From NCBI GenBank assembly GCA_016508695.1, contig VNKQ01000011.1, positions 1,302,001 to 1,366,000 on the forward strand: a stretch of 64,000 nt of DNA. Direction: 5' to 3'. Below, piece by piece: positions 1-11,282 of the stretch; within the stretch, counting starts at the first letter, position 1, and each line of letters starts with the position of its first letter. The notes below the pieces were generated by a model. The model worked only from the letters and a program-made list of their open reading frames with translations, had not been told where the DNA came from and did not search any database. The stretch is from Hyphodiscus hymeniophilus. Lineage: Eukaryota; Ascomycota; Leotiomycetes; Helotiales; Hyphodiscaceae. The translations under genes and the position numbers were made by a program.

Positions 1-835
1 TCCTACATGTTCGTTGGTAAGGACCGATAAGGTGAAGTATAGGATCAAGATCAAAGCAATGGTAGTGTGCAAAAAATCAGTGAGGAAGGTGGCTTTAAGA
101 CCACCCACTGCTGTGTAAAGGACAACTGTGGTACGCTGGTCAGGTCAAGTTCGGTGTTATCCCTTTTTCTGTGGCAGGATCGGCTTAATGCTTACCTCCG
201 AGAGGAATTAGAAATGTGGCGGCGACAATGTGCATGCCCGATGTGCCATGAATGAGTTGTGAGCCGGTCAATATCATTGATGCACATCCGAATACGTTGT
301 TCGAGAGATTTAAAACGATGAATACAACATGCGCAATCTTGCCATATCGCTGACGGATGATCTCAAGAGATGTATGCGCGTATGGCGTCCGAATTTTGGC
401 GAGAACACCCAGGACGGCCATGAGTGCAATCTGGAAACATAGACCGCTTCCCCACCACTAATAAAAATGTTAATCTTGAGATGACCATTGGCTTGGTAAT
501 GCAGGAGTTTGAGGGCCACTGACCATAGGAATCGCAATCCCATATTTGAAAGTGAACGCTGCTGCGAAGACTGTCTCATTGATCCACATCCAAGACGAAA
601 AGACAGCAGCCGCCGTTAATCCTGTTCCAACGGATCGGTTGGCAACCATGAACATTTCAGATGTCCCCGAGTCTTCTGCCAAGTACTGTCTCTGGATCTT
701 GATGGCGACCAAAATGACGCCGCAGAAGACCACACTCAACCCAATGAGCAGTCCATAGCCTGTCCCTTGGGAGACCAGGTCAATGCCTGAGTAGCCTAAT
801 TGAAGGCCGGACATCTTGCAACGATAGGTGGCCAA
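1..835 (-). CDS. DUR3: Urea active transporter (DUR3-like, Na+/solute symporter family), 3' part cut by window edge
   Basis: Predicted plasma-membrane urea/H+ (or polyamine) symporter of the SSS family. Exons read complement(<1..125, 196..457, 524..835). The joins give a continuous product: residues YGIAIPM run into WWGSGLCFQ, and LIPLG runs into VVLYTAVGGLKATF, which I recognise as typical of fungal DUR3. Hydrophobic segments are obvious, starting with GYGLLIGLSVVFCGVIL near the N-terminus. The start could be the ATG at 835 or the one at 814 (MSGLQLGYSG); I used the first. Only about 230 N-terminal residues are present of a protein usually near 650-700. The gene is divergent from a flavin monooxygenase across an 838-bp spacer carrying a GATAAG motif, which fits nitrogen control (inference). 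Confidence 0.85.
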
Positions 836-1673
836 GGAGTCGGAGATTTGGTCTATGGTCGAGGATGCCGGATTGTCTGGGCATCCATCTAATTTATGCT
901 AGGTATTGATACCGTCAGAATCTCAGAAAGTGACGGGGCTTCTCCTCTCCCGCCAAGGTATTACGAACAAGTGTCTGCAAATTGCGTCAGATTTGGAGAG
1001 TTCTACTCCAGCACAGGAGTGAGAAAAAGTGGCAAACATTTTCCAAAGCCGTTGGAGTGGACTACCACGATCAAGTGCCGACCCGCCGTCAATGCCTCCC
1101 ATGGATGGCAAGTATCAAAAATATGTATAGACAGTAAGATTGATAGCATGGAAAGGATTGCGCAAGATAAGCTGCATATTGCGAGAAAGAGGAACTAGGG
1201 AATTGTCGACCAAAATGATGGCTGCTGGCTCTTCTTTTGGTGAGCTAGACCCTCCAAAGTGGGCAATGGATCTCAAAGATGGGGGTGATACTGAGGAAAT
1301 ATGGAGATTGCTAAATAACATATATCGGAAGGAGATGTCCAGCCAATAGATGTCTAATACCTTTGAGTTGGCAAGGTTTACCACTATGCAGATGGGTACG
1401 GAGGTACTGTCCAGAGTAGTATTCGGGATACCCTTTAAGGGTAGATGGTATCTACCTATACACGGGGCGATACCTTGAGGCAAGACGAGAGAGAAATGGC
1501 GACATCAGATCACGTGGTTATTCTCTCAAGTCAGTTCGAGTTTTGTCGAGACATAGGTACACGGCGTAGTCTGTTTCATATAAGTTGTCACTTCTCGTCG
1601 CTACAAGTGGTGCAGGAGTTTGTACCTCTCCCAGCCCTGCTCCAGCGACCCGCCGTAACCGTAAAAAAGTGTA
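836..1673. other. Divergent intergenic region between DUR3-like gene and monooxygenase
   Basis: No gene is supported here; the open frames are short and lack homology that I recognise. The spacer must hold both promoters. It contains one GATAAG core at 1166-1171, the motif bound by fungal nitrogen regulators of the AreA/NIT2 class. Confidence 0.5.
1166..1171 (+). promoter_or_regulatory. GATAAG motif (possible AreA/NIT2 site)
   Basis: A single GATAAG lies between the divergent urea-transporter and monooxygenase genes, about 330 bp from the first start and 500 bp from the second. A six-base motif is expected by chance every few kb, so this is weak evidence. It is noted because DUR3 genes are known nitrogen-catabolite targets. 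Confidence 0.3.
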
Positions 1674-3218
1674 ATGGCGACTGAAAATGCTGGGCCCACC
1701 AATGGGTCTACTGGAAATGGCAAGAAACAAATGATACTAAATGCTTTCGTGATGAATACTCCTGGTCATTTAGCCGCTGGACAGTGGCGGAGTCCGAGGA
1801 ACAAAACCGACCAGTACAAGAAGCTCTCATTTTGGACCGATCTGGCACAATTGCTTGACAAAGCCAATTTCCACGCCATGTTCATCGCGGACACTTTGGG
1901 ACCTTATGATGTCTACAAGGGTCCAGCAAATGTTGTTCCGGCTCTCTCGTCAGGGGCACAGTTTCCTGTCAATGATCCTTTATACCTCGTGCCGGCCATG
2001 GCTGCAGCCACAAAGAATCTTGTATTCGGGATCACAGCCAGCTTGACTTATGAGAAGCCGTATGCACTTGCTCGTCGGCTCTCCACAGTTGATCATTTGT
2101 CTGACGGACGTCTCGCCTGGAATATCGTCACATCGTACCTCGACAGCGCAGCGCGAAATCATGGTCTGAAAGAACAAATCCCCCATGATGAGCGCTATGC
2201 TATTGCGCAGGAATACATGGAGGTGCTGTACAAGCTTTGGGAAGGCAGCTTCCGAGACGGCGCTGTCTTAGCCGACCGCGAGAAGGGCGTCTACATCGCT
2301 AGCGATGCGGTTCGGAAAATCAATCACAAAGGGAAGTATTTCGAAGTCCCCGGGCCTCATTTCTGTGAACCTTCTCCGCAACGCACTCCCTTCTTGTTCC
2401 AAGTAAGTTTACCCAATTCATGGGTCTTGGAGGGACAAACTGACTCTGAGAAGGCTGGTGTTTCCGAGGCTGGAAACAACTTTGGAGGAAAGCATGGGGA
2501 AGCCATATTCATTGGCGGCCAAACGCCAGAGGGTGTCAAAACGACAGTCGATAACATCCGTAAAGTCGCAACCGATGAAGGAAGAAACCCAAATCACATC
2601 AAAATCATCCTCGGAATGACGGTGATTGTTGCCAAGACCGATGACGAGGCACAAGAAAAACGAGAAGAGTGCCTGAAATACGCTGACCCCGAAGGTGTAT
2701 TGGCACTCTTCGGAGGATGGACAGGTATCGATCTTTCTCCTTTTCCAGACGATGAAGACTTCCGTCTCAGTGATTCGCCTCGCGTTCAGTCAATTGTTAG
2801 GCGGTGGGCAGATACAGTACCCGGTACCGACAATCTCCCCTGGACGAAGAGACGGGTCGTTGAGTACTTGAGCGTTGGTGGGTCTCAGACAAAATCGATC
2901 GGAAGTGCCACGACCGTAGCTGACGAGTTGGAGAGGTGGCTCGATATCACTGGCATTGATGGATTCAATTTAGCACACATCACCAACCCAGGGTCTTTCG
3001 AGGATATCATAGAATTTCTGATTCCCGAGTTGCAGCGCCGTGGTCGGTTTAGGACAGAGGTTGAAAAGGAGGGGGCGACAGCGAGAGAAGCATACATTGG
3101 GTCGACAAGGCTTCCAGAAGACCATCCGGGGAGTAAATATAAATGGCGTGCCGGAGAGGCAATCCCAAAGTATCATTTGGGGGATGAAGCAGTCGGAGAG
3201 GAAGGTCGTGAGATTTGA
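1674..3218 (+). CDS. Flavin-dependent monooxygenase, NtaA/SnaA/DszA (luciferase-like) family
   Basis: Predicted FMNH2-dependent oxygenase of the nitrilotriacetate/pristinamycin/dibenzothiophene monooxygenase group. The sequence shows the family N-terminus (LNAFVMNTPGHLAAGQWR, then WTDLAQLLDKANFHAMFIAD), the substrate-site stretch ITASLTYEKPYALARRLSTVDHLS split across two lines here (ITASLTYEKPY, ALARRLSTVDHLS), and a C-terminal GIDGFNLAHI. An intron at 2403-2453 (GTAAGT to AAG, 51 nt) is inferred because the family reads PFLFQ-AG-SEAGNNFGG across it. The intron is a multiple of three and stop-free, so the unspliced frame also stays open (514 codons unspliced, 497 spliced). The physiological substrate is unknown. 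Position beside DUR3 hints at scavenging of nitrogen or sulfur compounds (inference). Confidence 0.85.
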   Translation: MATENAGPTNGSTGNGKKQMILNAFVMNTPGHLAAGQWRSPRNKTDQYKKLSFWTDLAQLLDKANFHAMFIADTLGPYDVYKGPANVVPALSSGAQFPVNDPLYLVPAMAAATKNLVFGITASLTYEKPYALARRLSTVDHLSDGRLAWNIVTSYLDSAARNHGLKEQIPHDERYAIAQEYMEVLYKLWEGSFRDGAVLADREKGVYIASDAVRKINHKGKYFEVPGPHFCEPSPQRTPFLFQVSLPNSWVLEGQTDSEKAGVSEAGNNFGGKHGEAIFIGGQTPEGVKTTVDNIRKVATDEGRNPNHIKIILGMTVIVAKTDDEAQEKREECLKYADPEGVLALFGGWTGIDLSPFPDDEDFRLSDSPRVQSIVRRWADTVPGTDNLPWTKRRVVEYLSVGGSQTKSIGSATTVADELERWLDITGIDGFNLAHITNPGSFEDIIEFLIPELQRRGRFRTEVEKEGATAREAYIGSTRLPEDHPGSKYKWRAGEAIPKYHLGDEAVGEEGREI

Positions 3219-4529
3219 GAGGAGGAAGATAAGGAATGAGGTGGAAGTAAACCCTGGCAGGGAAAAGTGTCAGAAGCGATGGCGGGGGTTGCCGTATCAT
3301 TCGCAGACACTAGCGCTAAATGTCTGAAGACAGGACTACCTACCTCGCCATGAAGCACAATTACCCAAAGCTTTCAACGTTTGTAAATGTTCGTTGGTTA
3401 GGTAGATCTCATGCCATTTTCAAAGCAAAACACTTGTCAACGCACTTCACTTGCAAGTTCACGTTTGAACTTCAGTGACCAGATGTATCATGAAATTCTA
3501 CGTTTGCTTTCTCATTTGGACTCCAAATCGAATCCGAAGACAGTCTTCAAGATATCTCGATCTGTAGGATGAGGAAACTTTCGATTCGAAGCACTACAAC
3601 CTGTCAACCTATGTAGTCAGCTCCTTTCCGCTCAACACCTTGGTACGAGATCATGGAGCAAGTAGAGCAGAGAAACACCTCCCTTGTATCTAAACTCGAC
3701 GACAGTCGACTTGCTCTGCTGCTTCCACTTCGCGGCTTCCCGAGAGCTGCCAAAACACCCATCCTATATTCCGGTAAAGTAAACAAGAAGTACCTATCTC
3801 CAAGCCAGGAACACATCGAACACATCCAGCGGAAGTCTATCCGCGGAATCGATTGAATTGCGATCTAACACCTGTACGACCGACGACAGCCCTCGAGTTC
3901 GGAAACAGATCTAGAGCTCTCTCTCTCAAACCGTGCGGTACACAAATAGCAATCCACAAACGAGTAATGGCTGATACATCAGGTTCAGAAGGTTAGAATA
4001 GAAGCACAGCATCGTTCAGCTCCACTGCCAGGAAAGGCCTTTCGTCGTCGAGTGGAGGGCTGTGCATGTGCACTTCTTGTGTGACGAAGTCAAGGACCTA
4101 GATCGCTGGGAACGACTCGACTTGAAATACGTAGGGCTTTTGAAGTTCTGACATCGGCGGGAATCCAAGTGAAAGACTCCTGGGTCTCTGTGAATAAGTT
4201 ACGGAATATCGCCCGCTGGGTCACCGGGTAGGAGGGATGGAGGGATGGATGGATGGATGGATCGCATGAGCAGTATTCTAGACTGGATGTGAGTACTGCT
4301 CTGCTCTGCAGTTAACTTTAAAAGGACGCAATCGCGAAATGAAAGCAACAATGTGTAAGGAGCTCAGGGCGGGGTAGGATGCTTATCCCCAATCAAAAGG
4401 TCACAGTGATTCCCATAGTCTCCCGGAGAAGATGTCAGATATTAAGAATATGAATGCTATGCGCTAACTTATTATAAAGCTATCTCAAAGCGCAGAACTC
4501 CAAAACTATGCACCCGATCCACCTTTCCA
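3219..4529. other. Intergenic region with GGAT microsatellite
   Basis: Spacer between the ends of two convergent genes. I see no supported gene. It holds a GGAT-type tetranucleotide tract at about 4231-4263 (GGAGGGATGGAGG followed by repeated GGAT). Confidence 0.5.
4231..4263. repeat. GGAT tetranucleotide microsatellite
   Basis: Imperfect GGAG/GGAT units are followed by five consecutive GGAT units in a noncoding spacer. Confidence 0.8.
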
Positions 4530-6392
4530 CTACGTGACAATGGTTTGGTTGTAGTTCAGATCACACGCGTGAGGATGCTGCAAGCAGTACTTGGGCACGA
4601 GCGGCGTAGCCCCGACGCCGTTCGCGACGAGATACTCGCGGAAGTTCAGGATCCGCTGCGTCATCTCCGTGACCCTGCTCTCGCCCGCCGCGTTCTTGTT
4701 ACCGCTCCAGACGAGCTCGGCGAGCGCCGCGGCACGGGGCCACATCTTGGAGCTGATGACGGAGTCGTCGACCTGCTCGCTCCAGAGCGGTGCCGTGGCG
4801 CCCAGGATGTGCGACGCTTCGGTGGAGGTCAGGTTCAGCGTGAAGTCGTACTCGTAGATGCGTTGCCAGGTCTTGTAGGGAGCGCACCAGCCGCCGCCGT
4901 TGCCGAGGTAGTTGAAGGAGGCGGTCCCGTTTCCGTTGTTGGGATCATATTGCACGTCGTATCTGTTGTCGTTGGTGACCCAGCCTCCGAAGCCGCAGTC
5001 CAGGTAGAGAAAGTCCGAGGAGCTGACAATGACATCGTAGCCATCTGCGGTGAGCGATTGGATGTTGGTGAGCCCGAGGTTCCAGGTTTGCATGATGATA
5101 TCTTTTGGAACGGAGTTGGCGTGGGGTACTGCGGTCCAGATGTCTTCCCACATTATCAGGCGTCTGTTTTTAGGTTTCTGGAAGATGGGAACTGCGTGAT
5201 CGATCCAGTATTGTAGCAAATCGTCATACGTCCTGCTTGCGTTGGCGGCAAACCACTCTGTGGTGATGGTTGAGAGATTGTAGCAACCAGTCTGCAGCTC
5301 ATCTGCGCCGACGTGGAAGAAGTCGTCTGTGAAGAGACCCGAGAGCTCATTGTACACCTTGGTCACTACGTCGTAGGTCTTGTCGTTCAAGATCTCGAGT
5401 TGACCTGGGTTAGGCTCAACCGCGGTGTGCAAAGGCCAATCATCGTTGGACCACCATGAGTTCGCACATGCCACGATCGAAGGGTCGACCTGTTTCCAGC
5501 CGCTGGATGCATGACCTGGCATATCGACCTCCGGGATGACTCGCACAGCTCTGGCTTGTGCATAAGCAATCACATTCTTGATATCGGCATGGGAGTATTG
5601 CTCCCGGGCAGAGTAGGCGTCTTTTGTCATCTCGGGATATGATTGCATTTGAACGGGCCAAGATTGTGCATCATCCAAGTGCCAGTGCAGCACGTTGAGT
5701 TTGGAGAGTGCCATGCCATCGATCTGCTCATAGATTTTGGGAAGGCTGATGAAATTTCTTCCAGAATCGATCATGATGCCCCGGAAGGGGTAGAGTGGAG
5801 AGTCAGAAATTGAAACAGGCTGCTCAATGAGAAGTCCTCCGTGCCCGTCCGAGATGATGAGTTGTTGCAGTGTTGTGAAAGCGTGAATAGCTCCCCAGTT
5901 CGTCGCAGCCGTGATTGTAATAGTTTGCGAGCTGGAGGTGATGTCCAAAGTGTAGCTCTCGTCAACACCATGCTGGAGCGGCGCATTGGTGTCCTTGACA
6001 GTGACACTGATATCTATGATCAACGGGGACCCACTGCGCTTGGTCACCGGTACGTAGGTAGGGTAAACAGCATAAGTTGCGATTGGAGCTTCCGTAGCTT
6101 GGGGCACCCATTTCAAGGTCGTGATTGTGTTGAAAGCTCGATTCCACGCATCGCGGACAATTTGATTCGAGTTCCCTTTCAATACAAGATATCCTGCGAC
6201 GGACTTAGGACCGCTGGTTCCCCCTAGATTACAACTAAGTCAGCAATTGCGCTGTTCCATATGCTCACACAGAAGATAATCACTGGATAGCTTACAGGTA
6301 ATTTTGGTAGGGGCTGGTAGGGGGTTAACCTGCACAGCATCCGCGAGGCTGGCAAGGCCCGCAAGCACCGAGGCGACGTGCGAGAAGCGCAT
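4530..6392 (-). CDS. Secreted beta-N-acetylhexosaminidase, GH20
   Basis: Predicted exochitinase/hexosaminidase that releases GlcNAc from chitin oligomers or glycans. Two exons, complement(4530..6223, 6296..6392), give 596 aa; the 72-nt intron splits a Trp codon. The N-terminus MRFSHVASVLAGLASLADA is a clear signal peptide. A family-type N-terminal domain precedes the catalytic barrel, which begins near FRGIMIDSGRNF. The catalytic Asp-Glu pair sits in HVGADE (about residues 336-341). KLNVLHWHLDDAQSWP and VIPEVDMPGHASS are further GH20 signatures. The 3' part of the coding strand is strongly GC-rich with long antisense open frames. It stands alone; its product would act outside the cell or in the wall. 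Confidence 0.93.
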
Positions 6393-7530
6393 CTTCGGCT
6401 TTGAGTAGGGGGTAAAAGTGTTGTAATGTCCAGACCAGGAAGCGAATTATAGATTTTCGTTGAATGCTCAATTAAGCGCGTCAACGAAATATCTGCAGCG
6501 TTTCTGCCTTCTCTTGTTGGTGAAATCCAAAAAATTCCAGCTGACTCAGGCCCAACGATACAATCACGATTTCACAGCCTCGTGGTTCTCGCACTCCCGC
6601 ACGGGGAATTCACTCCTTAAGAAGAGTTTCCCACACACAGCGCAGCCTTGCTTCTCTCCATTATCTCGGCCTGCCGAGTGCGACCTACCGCTCAGGGCCA
6701 GGGTAATGCGGTGCAGTGCAACGTTAGGATCAGCGATTCTGGGTGCTGGTGGGTGCTGGTGGGTGCAGGTCCTCGTGAAGCTTGTCCATTATCCATGGTG
6801 TAAAGCACAGGTACCACTGCCACCAGTGGACGCTGGTACCACATGAATGGAGCCGGCCCTCTACGAAATGAGGGGTCCATCCCGGCTTGGCTTGATCTGC
6901 GATAAGCAAGCAAGATTGAGCTGGGTAATATGGTATGGTATGGTATGTCATGGTATGTCATGGGTATCCGACGGCAAGTATCCTTCAAGAGTCAAGACTC
7001 AAGAATCAAGAAAGTCAAGACGCCTGCTAATCTGCTAATCATCTCGTGCCATCCTTCTATGGGTCTACCGTATCTCGTACCTGATATGAAATAAGGAGCG
7101 GTGGGCCTATCATAGCGATGGATGGGCACGATTACCTCCATGGAGCAAGCCACGGTCAAACGTTGTTGCGACGCCTCCAGGGGTGCACGCTTTCACCTCG
7201 GACCTATTGTGATGCAATTTGGAGGTTCCGGTCGAGACGAAACGTTACAACGAAGCTCTACGGACACACGCGAAATCCTACCAAGCTACCAAGCTACCAA
7301 CCAACCCCCCCTAGCTGACCCCGCTAGCCTGACTGCATACCCCTTATGCACGAACACAACAGACCCTGTGCGTTTAATTTGCGAAGAGATATCTCTCGGA
7401 TAATATTGCTCCAGGTTGAGCATCGTAGACATTATCATCATTATTGAAGGACCGAACGCTATTTCTTATTTACCAATCCCATTCCGGCCAAACTCCATTA
7501 CCCAAGAATCCGGTATCCTGTCCCATACTA
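6393..7530. other. Intergenic region with ATGGT repeats
   Basis: Upstream region of the GH20 gene and downstream region of the MINDY gene. No gene is supported. A short imperfect pentanucleotide (ATGGT) tract lies at about 6929-6963, and a GGTGCTGGT-type tandem lies near 6740-6765. Confidence 0.5.
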
Positions 7531-10513
7531 TCACATGACAGCGCAATCTTTACTCCTCTCTTCTTGCTGCTGCTGGTTTAATCCCTGTCCCCGCGTGCTG
7601 CCCCCAGTAGCGACCCTACCCATGGGCCGTCCGCCCGGAATTTGCTCGACAGTCCCACGTCGGTTTGCTCTCCCAACGCCCACAGGACTGTTACCTATGG
7701 CTGCGGAGGTTGCTGAATATGCAGACATGCGTCGTTGCGTGTTCGGCGGCGCGTTGGGGTGAGCCGGATGGTTGGCTGGCGGCATGTACGCTGCTTGATT
7801 CGCAGCTTGTTCGTAGGAGGGCGGTGGAGCATCGACGCCTGCCTCGGGATCGATGGGTTGTCCTCCTGCGTTGGGGCCGCTTTGTCGTGGAGGAATGGCT
7901 GGACGAACCTCGAGGTTTGTTCCTCCGCGGATCGAGGTGCTATTACTTGGTTGACGGCCTCTTCCACCTCTTCCGCCTCGACCTCCTCCACGTTGTGAGA
8001 CAGGTACGTTGTTGTTTTGCTCTTGCTGCCCTTGTTGCTCAATATATTGTTGGCTCAATTCTGTCTCACGCTGTCTTCGCGCGATCTCGGCATGATGGCG
8101 TTCTTCTTCCTCTTCTTGGAGTTGAAGTGCAAGGGCTAGGTCGTGGTCTTCTTGTTCTGTGTTTGGGCTCCGTGGCGGTTCTTCAGGAGGGTGGCTCAAA
8201 GAACTGCTTGCTCGTTGGTGGTGTTGATCCTGGTCCCGTATCGGAACTGTTGTCCAGCCGTCGTTTGATTGCGGATGAGTGTCCGGTGCAGCTGGTGAGG
8301 ATGGTGCTCCTCCAACAAGACGAAAATCTCCGGAGAAGAATTCCGCGTTTTCACCATTCACATCAATGAGAGATTCCCAGACAACTTCTTCGTGACCCGC
8401 ATATCCTGTATCTTGGGTCAGTCTTGCCCGACAATGGAGAAAGTAGGTGTTTCTGGGCATGTCCAAGAGGGGACCACTCTCTAGCAATGCCTACAGAGTT
8501 GAAACTTAAGAGACATCTGAAACAAGCAAATATGTAGGAAATTGTATGACTTACCCATATCTGTGACTAGTTGTAGTAACTGCAGGGTATCTGGGTGTCT
8601 ATAGAGTGTCGAGAAGTGGTCGTTTCTGAAGAGTATAGCCACTGCTCCAGGAGCCAGAGACATTGTTATCGTTTCCAAACCAAAAGGAGTGAGTTGGGTC
8701 GCAGCGGTAATGAAGAAAGCCTTTATAGTAGCGATATCTTCAAGTGTAGCTTGTTCCTCAAAACTCAAACCTTCTCGCTGAAGTTTGTCCTCGAGCTCTT
8801 CTTCGCGGAACATCAGATTCTGCGCATCTTCATATGAGACTGCTGATCTCTTCAGTGCTGCATATGCAAGAGAGTTTTGTTCGGGAAGCCATCCGTGAAT
8901 GAGTGGAACAGAGAATGTTGAATAGAGCTTCATCTCCCTAGTATCTTCAAATGTCCCAGGGGTTGCGGCTTCGCGTTCTGCAGGGTGGACATGAGACATG
9001 GAGTTTCGAGGATCTGCGGCTGATGTCGATGATGTTGTGGGAAAGAATCTAGGGTTGACGTTCATCCCTGTGTGAAGAGCCAGGAGGAATTGATACAGAT
9101 CACTGACATCTGGAAGTTCTTGAGCCGCATCCCCCGCCTACCGGACATCAGTTCATCAAAAACAGCATCCAGTAGCAACCCAAGTGACACTTGTTCACGT
9201 GATCTTAATGTTTCCACTAATGCTGTCTCAACGTCTGCTGGTGTTGATAGCGTCAATGCATTTACCAAAGCCAGTAATGGGCAAGGGCCATTCAGGTTTT
9301 GCACCAGAATTGGTGATACTCGGGGATTTTTTGATGCCGCAACATCGTGCCAAGTGATCTTTTTGATCTCATACGTCTCTTTCTTCTGTGTCCTAGCTGC
9401 AATTGTCGCTGGACTTGTTATGGAGGATGTACTCCTATTCGTCGCATCGATATTTGGTCGTGGAGGCTGTTGAGGTGGTTGATCTAGTGACGCCCGCGGA
9501 GGAAGTGCAGGTGCAGGTTCGTCGCTGGTATACCTTTCCAGGACTGCTCCATCTGCACTGATAACTCCACTATGTTGATCCGATGCCTCATGATCAACCA
9601 TATTCCACCCTTCTCCCTGCTGTATGGGATCCTCTGGCATCAGTAACTGACTCGTTGTATCTTGTTGAAATTGGGCTTGTCCCTCATCCCATGCATTTGG
9701 TTCCTCCAAAATATGAGGTGGTTCTAAAGGAGTCCCTGGTAGCTCTGGCACGGTGAATGGTTCTGGCTCATCTTCATCCCACGCTGGAGACTCAGGCTCA
9801 TCCACGTCTATCAGTATGGGTTGCTGGTCGGGTATTGTAGGTGCTTGTCGAACTGGTGGAGGGGCAGACCAGACATCGTTCCCCGAATCTTGCCTATGAA
9901 GTGATGGGAGAGGACTCGTCTTCCCTGAAGATGCTGCTGTGAGAGCGGGTTGCCAAGGATTGTTGCTTGGCTCGGAAATGGAGAGTTTAGAGAACTGTGC
10001 GGTAAAAGACGGGTTATCTGTCAGCATTAGCATGACTCAATCCTCTCGCATGTTTATGTTCTTGGTACCTTTAGGGACAGGTGGAGGCGGGGGCGTTTCT
10101 TGTGGAGGAGCAGGCCTCTCAGCAAACTCGTCCCAAGCACTTGCACTACTTTCTCTCCCATCATTCATTGGGGTCCCTTGCGCGTTGTTCTTCTGCAAAT
10201 ACGGGTTTGTATTCGACGACTTTGGCCTCATCATTTCCTGAGAACCCTTGATGGCAGGTGGTCCAACCCTCAAGGAATATGGGATATCAGGCTTCATTTC
10301 TGTATCCTGCTTCGCAATTGTACCCAAACCTTCCCCACTCCATACACTCGAGCTATCTTCTTCGGATGGAGGCGGTCGAAGTTCGTCGTGCAAATACTGC
10401 AGTTGAAAAGGTTGAGGTGCGTTCGAGGCCGTGGGAGTGACTGGGTACGGAGCAGATGAAGCTGGGGCAAGACTCTCATCTGCTGAAGCTGGTAGTGGTT
10501 TTCGCGTGACCAT
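7531..10513 (-). CDS. MINDY-family (DUF544) deubiquitinase with C-terminal CAAX box; one apparent frameshift
   Basis: Predicted cysteine deubiquitinase of the MINDY1/2 (yeast Miy1) family, which trims K48-linked ubiquitin chains. Exons: complement(7531..8405, 8555..10017, 10069..10513). The catalytic Cys lies in QNLNGPCPLLAL (about residue 394) and the catalytic His in RNDHFSTLYRHP; LHTGMNVNPRF and EEVVWESL are also family signatures. A disordered Pro/Gln-rich N-terminus and a Gly/Arg-rich tail flank the domain. The last four residues are C-A-V-M, a prenylation box. Frame is lost at a five-base C run (9131-9135; G5 on the coding strand) inside the catalytic domain: MSGRRG and DAAQELPDVSDLYQFL join only with one extra G. 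With that base the exons sum to 2784 nt (927 aa). I read this as an assembly or sequencing error. Confidence 0.85.
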
Positions 10514-11282
10514 TTTGATATACCGTCAGCATCGAAGCAAAGTTAATCGGCCATATAGTCTTCCAAAATCTTGCGAATAGCTGGGAACTCGACTTTGTAT
10601 TGTGATGGTATCGCAGACAGCGGAGGTTGGGGATCAATGACGACTTCCACCATGCGAGTTCATTCAAACTGTTCTGGGCCAAGTTAATTCACGATCTTGT
10701 GACACTGAATAGCGACTTTTGCATAACAAATGAGATTTAGTGGAAATAATTGGGCGTGTTCTTTTAGAAAACTGAGTAAGACATAACAGGCAGCGAGAAA
10801 CCGGGACTGTTACTGGGCTGTTCGTACGCGCTTATCGATAGTAGAGAGCGTCACAGCCACAGCTAAATCCCAGGGACTGTGGCGCAGACGTGTCCTTTTG
10901 AATGATGAAGAAGATGGACTTCCCCAAAGCTTGATGGCAATTGGGTGTTTTGACTGGAATAATGTTCGCTCCATAGCCATCTTATCCACGTTACCTATTT
11001 GCTGCGTACGTTGGATGCTTGCGCGGCCATGCATACGGAGATAGATTGAATCGAATCCTCAGCCAAGCAATGACGACGAAGTTGCATCTAGCATACGGTG
11101 GCCCGCTGCGTTTTTAGTTCAAGGCTGAGATTTTTGGTCGAAGAATTTGATTCATCGTGTGGGAGCAAGGCTGGACGACCTCACTCGCCAATACACATCT
11201 CCAAAACGACAAGGGCAAATGATATACCCGACAATGCTTTTATGACATCTTCATCAATTGAATAAACTACAGAGAAAGCGAC
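10514..11282. other. Divergent promoter region (MINDY / TRM6)
   Basis: Shared upstream spacer of two divergent genes. No supported gene or named motif was seen. Confidence 0.4.

Noticed and set aside
4545..5216. 223-codon open frame antisense to the GH20 gene
   Set aside because: Shadow of the GC-rich coding strand of a clearly conserved hexosaminidase.
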